This document shows, one piece after another, positions 14,809 to 21,984 of a DNA stretch of 64,000 bases. The notes beneath the pieces are model-generated. The model was given only the letters and a program-made list of their open reading frames with translations. It searched no databases and was not told the DNA's origin. Origin of the DNA: a virus; the IMG/VR virus record IMGVR_UViG_3300044729_003839, positions 1 to 64,000 of that record; one strand, written 5' to 3'. Position numbers and translations under genes: made by a program. How positions within the stretch are numbered: the stretch's first letter is position 1; each line of letters opens with the position of its first letter.

Positions 14809-15138
14809 ATGGGCAAGCACGTCTTGCTTAACCTTTATGAGTGCGGCAATGTTTCTAGGCTTGTTAACTTACACGAGTACGAACCGTTTATTACTGATTT
14901 ACTCATTAAGTGTAGGGCGGAAATAATAAGTACAAGTTCGCATCAATTTAATGGCGGATTTACCCACCTCGCCCTATTAACTACCTCGCACTGCTCGATC
15001 CATACCTGGCCGGAGTGGGAATCCGCCGCCATCGACGTGTTTACCTGCTCGGACCTGGTTGACACGTCAGGGATCGTGGACGGTTTGGTGGAGTATTTTG
15101 ACTCATTGCGCAGCGAGCCCACTGTCGTGCTAAGGTGA
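14809..15138 (+). CDS. speD: S-adenosylmethionine decarboxylase proenzyme
   Basis: Makes decarboxylated SAM, the aminopropyl donor for spermidine. Motifs: GKHVLLNLYECG at the N-terminus, HQFNGGFTHLALL, and SHCSIHTWPEW followed by AIDVFTCS, the pyruvoyl-forming core of bacterial-type SpeD. The self-cleavage serine would be Ser60 in TTSHCSIHT; the usual preceding Glu is Thr59, which is unusual. Start 14809 (MGKHVLL) fits the family and follows the previous stop by one base; an in-frame ATG at 14791 overlaps it. SpeD is a recurrent cyanophage auxiliary gene. Confidence 0.85.
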   Translation: MGKHVLLNLYECGNVSRLVNLHEYEPFITDLLIKCRAEIISTSSHQFNGGFTHLALLTTSHCSIHTWPEWESAAIDVFTCSDLVDTSGIVDGLVEYFDSLRSEPTVVLR

Positions 15139-15159
15139 CAAGGTGTTGCCTTAAACCCC

Positions 15160-15459
15160 ATGAGCACTTTCACCGTCCACGATAAAATGAGAGAGATAAT
15201 GAAAAAGATTGAATCTTTAAAGGAAAAGTCCAGGTCTACTGCCCAACTCTCACTATACTTCACTTTTCTAGTAGCGTTTATTGGAGTATTCTCTAGTGAC
15301 TCTGCGAGGAGATTCGCCGTCCCTGTAACCGCTTTTCTCTCGGCGTCCGGCTGGCTTGCCTCTAAGCATTTTGAGAGCAAGGAGGAGGAAGCCCGGAAAG
15401 AGTTAAACGAGGCTATTTTGATTGAAGCGTCTCGCTTCAACCTCGAACGGTTGATCTGA
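15160..15459 (+). CDS. Small membrane protein with two hydrophobic segments
   Basis: A 99-residue protein: charged helix (residues 1-28), hydrophobic segment LSLYFTFLVAFIGVF, a short polar turn, second hydrophobic stretch FAVPVTAFLSASGWLA, and a charged helical tail KEEEARKELNEA. The topology suits a small inner-membrane protein, possibly holin-like, but no lysis gene adjoins it. Confidence 0.6.
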   Translation: MSTFTVHDKMREIMKKIESLKEKSRSTAQLSLYFTFLVAFIGVFSSDSARRFAVPVTAFLSASGWLASKHFESKEEEARKELNEAILIEASRFNLERLI

Positions 15460-15478
15460 CAGGATCCCGTGCTATACT
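15451..15478 (+). promoter_or_regulatory. Sigma70-like promoter
   Basis: TTGATC (15451-15456) and TATACT (15473-15478) are separated by 16 bp, with an extended TG (TGCTATACT from 15470). It would transcribe the small basic protein at 15502 and probably the tRNA region. Confidence 0.6.
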
Positions 15479-15501
15479 GACATCGTCTCCTCTCCAAGGA
15501 A

Positions 15502-15651
15502 ATGGCCAAAAAGCCGTCGCCCACCACCCTCAGCTCCACCTTTGCCAAGGGCAAACCGAAAAAGACTCGTCAGGGCAACGGCCTGAACACCAGGCTCAGC
15601 GCCACGAGCAGAAATGGCGCCAAGAAGCGCGACAGGGGGCAAGGCAGTTAA
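15502..15651 (+). CDS. Small basic protein, 49 aa
   Basis: Too short for routine gene calling but well supported: AAGGA directly upstream, its own promoter at 15451, and a strongly basic sequence (GKPKKTRQGNGLNTRLSATS then RNGAKKRDRGQG). I recall similar small Lys/Arg-rich proteins with KPKKTRQGN in T4-like cyanophages, of unknown role; nucleic-acid binding is likely from charge. Confidence 0.65.
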   Translation: MAKKPSPTTLSSTFAKGKPKKTRQGNGLNTRLSATSRNGAKKRDRGQGS

Positions 15652-15669
15652 CTTTAACGGGGATTAGTT

Positions 15670-15675
15670 TATACT
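15670..15675 (+). promoter_or_regulatory. -10 box for the tRNA-Ile gene
   Basis: TATACT sits 13 bp before the tRNA-Ile 5' end, the expected distance for a start site at the mature end or a few bases upstream. No strong -35 box is visible. Confidence 0.4.
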
Positions 15676-15687
15676 ATCCCCTTTAAA

Positions 15688-15762
15688 GGGAGCCTAGCTT
15701 AATTGGTAGAGCGGCCTGCTTATAACGGGTGTCTTGTCCGGGTTCAATCCCCGGGGTTCCTA
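15688..15762 (+). tRNA. tRNA-Ile (anticodon UAU)
   Basis: Cloverleaf by eye: acceptor GGGAGCC/GGTTCCT, D stem GCTT/GAGC, anticodon stem GCCTG/CGGGT with loop CTTATAA (anticodon TAT), T stem CCGGG/CCCGG with loop TTCAATC, discriminator A. The variable loop is 7 nt (GTCTTGT), longer than usual. CCA is not encoded. It would read AUA codons. Confidence 0.85.
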
Positions 15763-15778
15763 TTATAACTTATCCCTT

Positions 15779-16219
15779 ATGGATACCTTTACTGTTATTA
15801 CAAAATGCCGAGGATGTGACTGCGACATAGTAAATGTCAGAAAAACTAAAGGCAGACTTAAAAACTGGTGTAGTGCTAGTTGTAGAGGACGTTGGAGGTA
15901 CAAAAATAGGATAATAGTTCCCGGAGAAAGCACCTATACTAAACAAAAGTCTAGGGGATATTTAAATAAGTGGAAAGCTTTACAGAGAAAAGGAGGGAAA
16001 TGTCAACAGTGCGGAGAGTCTAGACCGGCAGCTTTATGTTTTCATCACAGGGTATCTGCTGAAAAAGAGTTTGCCCTAGACGGGAGGTGTTTTGCCAATT
16101 TAAAGTGGCAGAAAATTGAAAAAGAGGTTGACAAATGTGATCTCTTGTGCCACAATTGCCATAACATACTTCATTACGGGGGTAGCTGGGATGAATTTCT
16201 TTCCTCTTTAGAGGAATAA
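15779..16219 (+). CDS. HNH endonuclease (free-standing homing type)
   Basis: A 146-residue protein. A first Cys cluster (CRGCDCD, CSASC, residues 10-35) looks like a zinc knuckle; the HNH core spans about 75-132: CQQCGE, CFHHR (His89-His90), and CDLLCHNCHNILH (Asn126, His128), with the zinc pairs Cys75/78 and Cys124/127. The ATG at 15779 is used; an upstream in-frame start lies inside the tRNA. The gene is inserted between tRNA-Ile and tRNA-Leu and is AT-richer than its neighbours, as expected for a homing gene. Confidence 0.85.
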   Translation: MDTFTVITKCRGCDCDIVNVRKTKGRLKNWCSASCRGRWRYKNRIIVPGESTYTKQKSRGYLNKWKALQRKGGKCQQCGESRPAALCFHHRVSAEKEFALDGRCFANLKWQKIEKEVDKCDLLCHNCHNILHYGGSWDEFLSSLEE

Positions 16220-16222
16220 CAC

Positions 16223-16304
16223 CGGAACGTGGTGGAATTGGTAGACACAACGCACTTAAAATGCGTCGTCGAAAGACATGAGAGTTCAAGTCTCTCCGTT
16301 CCGA
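16223..16304 (+). tRNA. tRNA-Leu (anticodon UAA)
   Basis: Acceptor CGGAACG/CGTTCCG, class II long variable arm (CGTCGAAAGACATG region), anticodon stem ACGCA/TGCGT with loop CTTAAAA (TAA), T arm GAGAG-TTCAAGT-CTCTC. CCA not encoded. Reads UUA. Confidence 0.9.
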
Positions 16305-16348
16305 TTAGGTTGGTTACCTATCTTCAAATATCTGCCAACCTCTAATAA

Positions 16349-16422
16349 GCCCACTTAACTCAGTTGGATAGAGTAACGGACTTCTAATCCGTAGGTCGCA
16401 AGTTCGAGTCTTGCAGTGGGCG
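16349..16422 (+). tRNA. tRNA-Arg (anticodon UCU)
   Basis: Acceptor GCCCACT/AGTGGGC, anticodon stem ACGGA/TCCGT with loop CTTCTAA (TCT), T arm TGCAAG-like stem with TTCGAGT loop, discriminator G. CCA not encoded. Reads AGA. Confidence 0.9.
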
Positions 16423-16448
16423 TTACCTATTAATTAGGTATCTTAACT

Positions 16449-16748
16449 ATGGACAGGCCTAATAATCTTAACAAATCCGGAATAAAAGTCTGGAACAAGC
16501 TTACTGAATTCCAGAAAGAACATCGCCCAGATAACCACCTTCGACCCTTTCACTTTACTTCCCTCGAATATTACGAAGAATTTTTCAAAGAGAGAAGAGT
16601 CGCCCCGTTCAAAGAGCGACTTCTCAAAGGTGTAAACACACCTATCGATCCGGAATTTCTTAATAATCTAAGTGAGATACTAGCCGATTTTAATGATAAA
16701 TTAAACGAACTCGACAACGGTAAGCAGGACAAGCCCTACGACTGGTAG
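16449..16748 (+). CDS. Unknown 99-residue protein
   Basis: A hydrophilic, helical protein with many Asn, Lys and Glu residues (e.g. EYYEEFFKERRVAPFKERLL). No recognised motif. Lies just after the tRNA-Arg gene and before the promoter motif at 16750. Confidence 0.6.
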   Translation: MDRPNNLNKSGIKVWNKLTEFQKEHRPDNHLRPFHFTSLEYYEEFFKERRVAPFKERLLKGVNTPIDPEFLNNLSEILADFNDKLNELDNGKQDKPYDW

Positions 16749-16749
16749 A

Positions 16750-16759
16750 GTTGAAAGCC
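16750..16759 (+). promoter_or_regulatory. GTTGAAAGCC motif
   Basis: Recurrent motif, 22 bp before the ATG at 16782, overlapping nothing but the 3' edge after the 16449 gene; followed by CTGTAAAC. Likely drives the small protein and hli. Confidence 0.45.
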
Positions 16760-16781
16760 CTGTAAACACACTTTCCGACCA

Positions 16782-16922
16782 ATGAAACCCGCTTTCCTCA
16801 CTTACCACCTCGGCCAGAGACAGATTCGAGATCGTGAATCGAAGGAATGTCAGCGTTTCCTGACAATGCTCCGCGATTCGGAGAAAAAACCGGTTAAAGC
16901 CTGTAAGCAAGAGGATTTTTAA
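16782..16922 (+). CDS. Small unknown protein, 46 aa
   Basis: Open from ATG 16782 to TAA 16920; basic and helical (GQRQIRDRESKECQRFLTML). The stop is 1 bp before the hli start, and a GTTGAAAGCC motif precedes it, so both are probably one unit. Function unknown. Confidence 0.6.
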   Translation: MKPAFLTYHLGQRQIRDRESKECQRFLTMLRDSEKKPVKACKQEDF

Positions 16923-16923
16923 A

Positions 16924-17043
16924 ATGCAAGAACCGAGCCCTGAGCAAATCGAACTCTGGAATTCCCGCCTTGGTCTTATCGGCCTTATCGCTTCCCTCGG
17001 CGCCTACGCCCTCACCGGTCAAGTAATTCCGGGCCTCTGGTAA
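16924..17043 (+). CDS. hli: High-light-inducible protein (Hlip)
   Basis: A 39-residue single-helix protein, too short for most automatic calls. ELWNSRLGLIGLIASLGAYA carries the chlorophyll-binding Glu...Asn-x-Arg pattern of the light-harvesting-like helix (ExxNxRLAMIGF), followed by LTGQVIPGLW matching the family LTGQGI end. Cyanophages use such proteins to protect photosystem II of the infected host. It acts in the thylakoid membrane. Short for a host Hlip but typical for phage versions. Confidence 0.85.
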   Translation: MQEPSPEQIELWNSRLGLIGLIASLGAYALTGQVIPGLW

Positions 17044-17060
17044 AAACACCCAACACCCTG

Positions 17061-17070
17061 GTTGAAAGCT
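17061..17070 (+). promoter_or_regulatory. GTTGAAAGCT motif
   Basis: Exact recurrent motif 3 bp before the GTG used for the next gene; TGTATAGG follows. If it is a promoter, the true start of the next gene is probably further downstream. Confidence 0.45.
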
Positions 17071-17072
17071 AT

Positions 17073-17525
17073 GTGTATAGGCTTTTGACTGGGGTGTTTA
17101 TTTTGTCTTTAATTCCCAAACTTTCAATTTCCCCTGATGCGAGATTAACTGTGCTTGAGGAAAGGCTACAGGCTTTTGACGAGTTAAGTAGGCAAATGCT
17201 TTCAAAACTTGAGCAGGCAGTAGACAAGATCTCTGAATCGAATCAAAACATTTCCCGTATCCTGACCAGGCACGAAGAGCGGATTGATCGCTCGGCGGAG
17301 GCGAACAGTGCAACTTTAAAGATTATCGAAAGGACGGAGTCTGATCTAAAAGATAAGATTCAAAACCTAGAGACGTCGATTGAAGATTTAAAAAAGACGA
17401 GATGGATTTGGTTCGGAGTCGTAATCGCTGCAACTTTCTTTATTAACCAGTTCAATCTTTCACAGAAACTTTTTCACACCGAGCCGAATAACGCTTTGTA
17501 CACTTATGAGAGGGTTTTACCTTAG
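17073..17525 (+). CDS. XhlA-like coiled-coil membrane protein
   Basis: A long coiled coil (about residues 25-115: LTVLEERLQAFDELSRQML, SNQNISRILTRHEERIDRSA) is followed by a C-terminal hydrophobic helix WIWFGVVIAATFFINQF. This is the arrangement of XhlA/haemolysin-type phage proteins that sit at the inner membrane and assist holins. The N-terminal GTG start abuts the GTTGAAAGCT motif, so a later GTG may be real. Lysis role inferred. Confidence 0.55.
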   Translation: MYRLLTGVFILSLIPKLSISPDARLTVLEERLQAFDELSRQMLSKLEQAVDKISESNQNISRILTRHEERIDRSAEANSATLKIIERTESDLKDKIQNLETSIEDLKKTRWIWFGVVIAATFFINQFNLSQKLFHTEPNNALYTYERVLP

Positions 17526-17640
17526 TCGCCTCGGGTGTACAATAGTCCATGTAATTGTTGATTTCCCCGGCCATTACTGTGTCTGGTTAGCAAAAGATCA
17601 CAAAGGGGCTTTAAGGGTTGTCGATTCTCGGTACGTGTGA
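17506..17640 (+). CDS. Small unknown protein, 44 aa
   Basis: Open from ATG 17506, overlapping the previous gene by 20 bp, to TGA 17638. The sequence (LGCTIVHVIVDFPGHYCVWL then DHKGALRVVDSRYV) looks like a compact beta-rich protein. No family recognised. Confidence 0.5.
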   Translation: MRGFYLSRLGCTIVHVIVDFPGHYCVWLAKDHKGALRVVDSRYV

Positions 17641-17646
17641 TAGACT

Positions 17647-17799
17647 ATGGGCTGCTTAAAAACTTTCATGGCCTTCTCAACCTTTTGGCAACGTCTTTTC
17701 CTGCTCCAACTGTTAAAGCGTCACTCCCCCGCCCTCGCCTTCGAAAATTACTGTAAACTGAATCCGTGGTGCCTTGAGGCCCGGATTTATGACGTCTGA
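17647..17799 (+). CDS. Small unknown protein, 50 aa
   Basis: Open from ATG 17647 to TGA 17797, overlapping the phosphatase start. Basic N-terminus, then FENYCKLNPWCLEARIYDV. Short proteins with a NPW..(E)xRxYDV end occur in cyanobacterial and cyanophage genomes, as far as I recall, without known function. Confidence 0.5.
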   Translation: MGCLKTFMAFSTFWQRLFLLQLLKRHSPALAFENYCKLNPWCLEARIYDV

Positions 17800-18442
17800 C
17801 CAAGGGCCTTGGGCTTTTGTGGGGGATTTGCACGGCAGGGTCGAAGTCCTGGAGAGGATTTTGGCCCGAGACCCGTCCCTGCGCTATCATTATGTGTTTG
17901 TAGGCGACATTATACACCACAAGCCGTTTTTTCGGTTCACGAAGAGAACCTCGCCTGTAAAAATGCTTGCAAAAGTGTGTGAAATGGTTGACAAAGACCA
18001 AGCCACACTTATACTGGGTAATAACGAAAACTATATCCTTAAAAGCCTTGTAATGCCAGTAGAAGATATTCGCAAAAAGGAAGTAAAGTCTACTTTAAAA
18101 GCGTTGAGAGAGATAGACCTGCAGACACGGGTAAAATACATCTCGTTGTTGTCAAATGCGCCTTTGAGCCTGGAGCTGGGTGGCGAATTCCGGCTCGCAC
18201 ATGCCTATTATCCTCATGCCACGAGGGAAGTGACTCGTGAAACAGTATTGCACGGCCCAGGTTACGTGTGGTTCAGGGATAACGACCTGGCCAGGCACGG
18301 TATCCGAGACGATTACAAGTATTTCTTCGGCCATTACGGGTACCCTTACCGGCGTAAGAACGTCTCGATAATCGATGCGACCTCTCTTGAAGCGGTAGGT
18401 GTTTATTACACCGATCGCGATGAATTTCTTGTCTACTACTGA
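17789..18442 (+). CDS. Calcineurin-like metallophosphatase
   Basis: A 217-residue metallophosphoesterase of the serine/threonine phosphatase type. Motifs: GDLHG at 12-16, VGDIIHH at about 38-44 (usual GDxVDRG), GNNE at 77-80 (GNHE), AHAYYP and FGHYG further on. The departures from GDxVDRG and GNHE point to a diadenosine-tetraphosphatase/PrpE-like subgroup rather than PP1. Start ATG 17789 is preferred over one at 17774 because it begins 8 residues before the first motif. Substrate unknown. Confidence 0.8.
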   Translation: MTSDQGPWAFVGDLHGRVEVLERILARDPSLRYHYVFVGDIIHHKPFFRFTKRTSPVKMLAKVCEMVDKDQATLILGNNENYILKSLVMPVEDIRKKEVKSTLKALREIDLQTRVKYISLLSNAPLSLELGGEFRLAHAYYPHATREVTRETVLHGPGYVWFRDNDLARHGIRDDYKYFFGHYGYPYRRKNVSIIDATSLEAVGVYYTDRDEFLVYY

Positions 18443-18448
18443 TCTCAA

Positions 18449-21202
18449 ATGACTGTTAATTCACTTGGTTATTCCATCCTGCCCGAGGAAATGGCGTTCA
18501 AGGCGTTTGGGCGTAAGGCGGTCGAGAACTATGCCCCAGACTTGTGCGGGGATTGGAAAGGCGGCCAGCCCAAGATCGCCGAGATTATGGAAGAGATGGA
18601 GAAGTTTGGCGTAGAGTTTCCCGTCAAAAACCCGCAAATATTCACTTCGTTGCCAGAGTTTTTTCTCCCCGACCTAGAAGGTGAAGACATTGCACAGCAT
18701 TTTAAAAGCATAAGCGAAGGGATTGTAAAGGACAAAGCTCAACTCCTTAAGAAGTTTGCTGCGATAGAAGCTGTTTCTCCACCCCCATCCTCGTACATTG
18801 TGTACACCCCGGGCTGGGTACGCTACACTTTAAGGGATGAGGTGTGGGAGATTGATATTTTAAACGAGAGGGGATTGGAAGGCGAGGAGATCGCGATTTT
18901 CGACTGCGAAACATTCGTCAAAGGTTCGCACTTTGGTCATCCGGTGCTCGCCACGGCCCTCGGCATGTCCGGCTCGTATTATGTGTGGATGCATGAGTCG
19001 TTTGTGGACCCGGAAATACCGTATATGCCCAAGCTTGTAAAGCTTGGCACCAAGAACTCGTTACTAATCGCGCATAACGTGGGGTTTGACCGGCAACGCA
19101 CTCAAGAGGCGTATATTCTTGAACATAATCCTTATGACAAGCAGAATCCGACAGGAAACTTATGGTTTGACACCATGTCCGCTCATATTAACGTCAGCGG
19201 ACTTGCCTCCGAGCAACGTTTCTGGTTCACCCAGTCCAAGGATAAGTCGTTCAAATGGGTTACTGAACCGGGTTGGGTAAAGTACGGCTCTTTGAATAAC
19301 CTGGTTGATGCGTATAACTTTCACTGTTCTCCTGACGTACCGGTAGAGAAAGAGTCTAAGAAGACGAGAGATTTGTTTGTCAAAGCAGGAAGTATGGCTG
19401 ACTTTTTGCCCGACAGAGACGAATTAGTTTCCTACGCCCTACGAGACGCGTATTTGACCTTCGAACTTTACTCCATAGTATCATTAAAATATCTTCAATC
19501 TAATCCGTCACTTACAACGTTGTGTGGGCATTTTGCCCAGACTTCGTCCGTCCTGCCTGTCACCGACAAATGGTATGACTGGGTCGAGTCGTGTGAAGAT
19601 GTTTGGAGCGAATCGATCAACCGGCAAAGCGAACTTCTGACCGAGCTTGCTGAACAAGCGCTTGAGGATTGGAAGAACGACGATGTAGATGTCGAGTCGG
19701 ATCCGTGGTTGTCACAGCTCGACTGGTCGGCTAACTACGCCCTTAAGAAGGATGGAAAGCCTAAGTCAGTCTGGTACGGTATCCCTAAATGGTATAGGGG
19801 GAATGCCGAGAACTGCAAAGAATTGAAGAAAATTGTGCTCAAGCCAATCACAACCAAGAGCAGATTAAGCCATATCCTGCTTCGGTTGAAATGGAAAGGC
19901 CAGCCGATTAAACACACAGATGACAAAGGATGGGTTTTTTGGGACGGAGAAAAATCGCAGTATGAACGCTTGCCCCATCCGAATGGGGAAGGTGTGAACG
20001 TAGGCGGCGTACTCAGCAAGGATTATCTTGACGATTTTGAATCTGGCAGGTTGTCAAGCGATTTACCGCAGGCTCAAGAACTTATTCGCCTCGCGATTAA
20101 AGTGAGTTACTGGACGTCGGTAAGAAGTCGTGTACTTGAGCAGTTACCGGTTTCCGCCTATGACGACAAAGAAACCACAATCATAATACCTCAAACTGTC
20201 CCTCATAACACTGTGAGCAACAGGGCGGGGGAGCATTTATGGTTGACAGTTCCTGATCCTAAGCCGGAAAAAATCGGCACGGAAGTTAAGACGAGAGTAC
20301 AGGTCAAGTCGCCTTATACATTCGTTTCTTCAGACTACGATGGCCAAGAAGCAGTAGTCGCGAGCATATTTGCCGATTCAAATTATAAAATCGCAGGCAG
20401 TACGCAGTACAGCCATAGCGTGCTTGCAGGTTCTAAAGATGACGGGACGGATATGCACAGTATGACCGCAAAGCGAATAGGGATTTCAAGGACAATCGCT
20501 AAAAACTGTAACTATGGCATGCTTTATGGGTCGGGGGCAAAAACACTCGCAAACACCATTCGCAAAGGAAACAAATCCATAAGCATGAAAGAAGCGACGG
20601 TGATGGGGCAAAAACTTATCAAAGCGAAGAAGGGCGAGAAGTCCCCTGGCGGCTCGGGCAAATATTTAAACGGCAGCGATTCTTACGCGTACAATGTAAT
20701 GGCGGAAATCGCCAACGAGATGATACCGGTCAACCCGTTGTCCGGCACGAAGATGTCAACCGCTTTTAGACCGATTAACGTGAGTAAAGATTTCTTTACA
20801 ATGCGCAATAACTGGGTTATTCAGTCTACAGGCAGCGCGATGTTACACGCCTTTTTAACGGGCATGGAATACCTCTTGCAAAAGTACAATGTAAAGGCGA
20901 GATTCTGCATGTCTGTACACGACAGCGTGTTGTTTATGTGCCACGAACGCGATGCGGATGTCGTATCTGCGTTGTACCAAATCGCCCATCTATGGTCATG
21001 GTCCTGGCTACGATTCAATTACGGTATATGTGAAATGCCGCATGCAAACGCCTGGTTTAGTAGTATCGAGGTGGATAAGATTTTCCGCAAATCTGCTAAT
21101 GCGAGCACTGTGACAGTGTCTCAGCCCCACCCAGAAGCCCCTGGACGCGCCCATACCATCACTTCCTTGGTCACTGTCCTTAACTCGCTTGAAACGTGCT
21201 AG
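18449..21202 (+). CDS. Family-A DNA polymerase of the mitochondrial Pol gamma type
   Basis: Replicative polymerase with proofreading. Exonuclease: IFDCETF about 150, AHNVGFDRQR about 209, WFDTMSAHINVSGLASEQRFW about 235 split from a Tyr...Asp ExoIII (YALRDAYLTFELY, about 328). Polymerase: motif A SSDYDGQEAV about 627, TDMHSMTAKRIGIS then RTIAKNCNYGMLYGSG (motif B, about 680), motif C SVHDSVLF about 821. Order and wording match human POLG along the whole length: HNVSFDR, FLDTMSMHMAISGL, RELFVKG, NVGSPFAKDFL, GTDLHSKTA, NWVVQSS, CISIHDEV, FFSAVDIDRCLRK. The last motif-C acidic residue is Ser instead of Glu. At 917 residues it is shorter than POLG, lacking most of the spacer/accessory insert. 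Confidence 0.9.
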   Translation: MTVNSLGYSILPEEMAFKAFGRKAVENYAPDLCGDWKGGQPKIAEIMEEMEKFGVEFPVKNPQIFTSLPEFFLPDLEGEDIAQHFKSISEGIVKDKAQLLKKFAAIEAVSPPPSSYIVYTPGWVRYTLRDEVWEIDILNERGLEGEEIAIFDCETFVKGSHFGHPVLATALGMSGSYYVWMHESFVDPEIPYMPKLVKLGTKNSLLIAHNVGFDRQRTQEAYILEHNPYDKQNPTGNLWFDTMSAHINVSGLASEQRFWFTQSKDKSFKWVTEPGWVKYGSLNNLVDAYNFHCSPDVPVEKESKKTRDLFVKAGSMADFLPDRDELVSYALRDAYLTFELYSIVSLKYLQSNPSLTTLCGHFAQTSSVLPVTDKWYDWVESCEDVWSESINRQSELLTELAEQALEDWKNDDVDVESDPWLSQLDWSANYALKKDGKPKSVWYGIPKWYRGNAENCKELKKIVLKPITTKSRLSHILLRLKWKGQPIKHTDDKGWVFWDGEKSQYERLPHPNGEGVNVGGVLSKDYLDDFESGRLSSDLPQAQELIRLAIKVSYWTSVRSRVLEQLPVSAYDDKETTIIIPQTVPHNTVSNRAGEHLWLTVPDPKPEKIGTEVKTRVQVKSPYTFVSSDYDGQEAVVASIFADSNYKIAGSTQYSHSVLAGSKDDGTDMHSMTAKRIGISRTIAKNCNYGMLYGSGAKTLANTIRKGNKSISMKEATVMGQKLIKAKKGEKSPGGSGKYLNGSDSYAYNVMAEIANEMIPVNPLSGTKMSTAFRPINVSKDFFTMRNNWVIQSTGSAMLHAFLTGMEYLLQKYNVKARFCMSVHDSVLFMCHERDADVVSALYQIAHLWSWSWLRFNYGICEMPHANAWFSSIEVDKIFRKSANASTVTVSQPHPEAPGRAHTITSLVTVLNSLETC

Positions 21203-21205
21203 AGT
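21197..21205 (+). promoter_or_regulatory. Extended -10-like box
   Basis: TGCTAGAGT within the last codons of the polymerase gene, 28 bp before ATG 21233; fits the TGnTAnnAT pattern loosely. Would start the unit 21233-22287. Confidence 0.35.
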
Positions 21206-21232
21206 GGACGCTGAGCACCTCTCACGAAGCAA

Positions 21233-21490
21233 ATGCCCGCCCTCCCCTTCCCCTCGCTGTTGACCGAGACAGAGGATTTGTCCGAAGTCTTTGAGTCGTG
21301 CGATACCTCGGGTGTGACGTATATCGACGGCTTGATCCTTTCTTATCGGCCGGATTGCGATCCGGAGTCGGAAGAATTCCAGTCCGTCCGTTTCCTTTAC
21401 CAGGTGTTGGTCGATGATGGCCAGATGACGGACAAAGAGGCTGTCACTTTGATCGATAATAGCTTCTTGTCTTTTGTAGAGGAGGAGTAA
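21233..21490 (+). CDS. Small acidic unknown protein
   Basis: An 85-residue, strongly acidic soluble protein, no membrane segment or motif recognised. Its stop and the next start share a base (TAATG), so the pair is coupled. AAGCAA precedes the ATG, a weak ribosome site. Confidence 0.6.
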   Translation: MPALPFPSLLTETEDLSEVFESCDTSGVTYIDGLILSYRPDCDPESEEFQSVRFLYQVLVDDGQMTDKEAVTLIDNSFLSFVEEE

Positions 21491-21801
21491 TGGGTAAAGA
21501 CAAGTTCCCTCACAAGATCGGCGTTACTGATGAGTTAAAAAAACAGCTAGATAAAGATGCGGCATTGCTCGATCTTAATGACTGGATTGATGCCGATAAC
21601 ATGGGTTCAGATCTCGTAATAAAATACGCTGAATCCCACGTCAAAGGCAAAACCTCGGTTCTTTTTTGTACACCGGATGTTGCATCCTGTGTTGAAAATA
21701 ACCCGGCCTTTTTCGAGGCTCTGTGCCAAGAGGGAGTGATCGAATGGCTTACTCCCTTCGTACTCGGTAAATCTACTACACGACCTGAAAAAGGCCAATG
21801 A
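21490..21801 (+). CDS. Unknown 103-residue protein
   Basis: Soluble, mixed alpha/beta composition, beginning with charged KFPHKIGVTDELKKQLDKD. It overlaps the next membrane-protein gene by ATGA. GAGGAG lies just before its ATG and is a good ribosome binding site. Confidence 0.6.
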   Translation: MGKDKFPHKIGVTDELKKQLDKDAALLDLNDWIDADNMGSDLVIKYAESHVKGKTSVLFCTPDVASCVENNPAFFEALCQEGVIEWLTPFVLGKSTTRPEKGQ

Positions 21802-21974
21802 ACCCTGGTGACTACTCCCTCATAGCTTTCTTGATTTTCCTGGCACAGGCTAATGCCAAAGACCAAAAATTTTTGAATCGAATGGTGGTGATTTACTTTA
21901 TTCTTTCGGTTGCTTTTTTGGTTCGCAACATTATCCCTTCTCCTGCAGTCCATTATCCCCTTGCAGTTTTTTAA
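21798..21974 (+). CDS. Small membrane protein, 58 aa
   Basis: Two hydrophobic segments: YSLIAFLIFLAQA and MVVIYFILSVAFLVR. Overlaps the preceding stop by 4 bp (ATGA). Together with the next gene it could be part of a lysis (holin/spanin-like) group, given the RlpA-like protein nearby, but no direct evidence. Confidence 0.55.
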   Translation: MNPGDYSLIAFLIFLAQANAKDQKFLNRMVVIYFILSVAFLVRNIIPSPAVHYPLAVF

Positions 21975-21984
21975 ACTTTCACCA

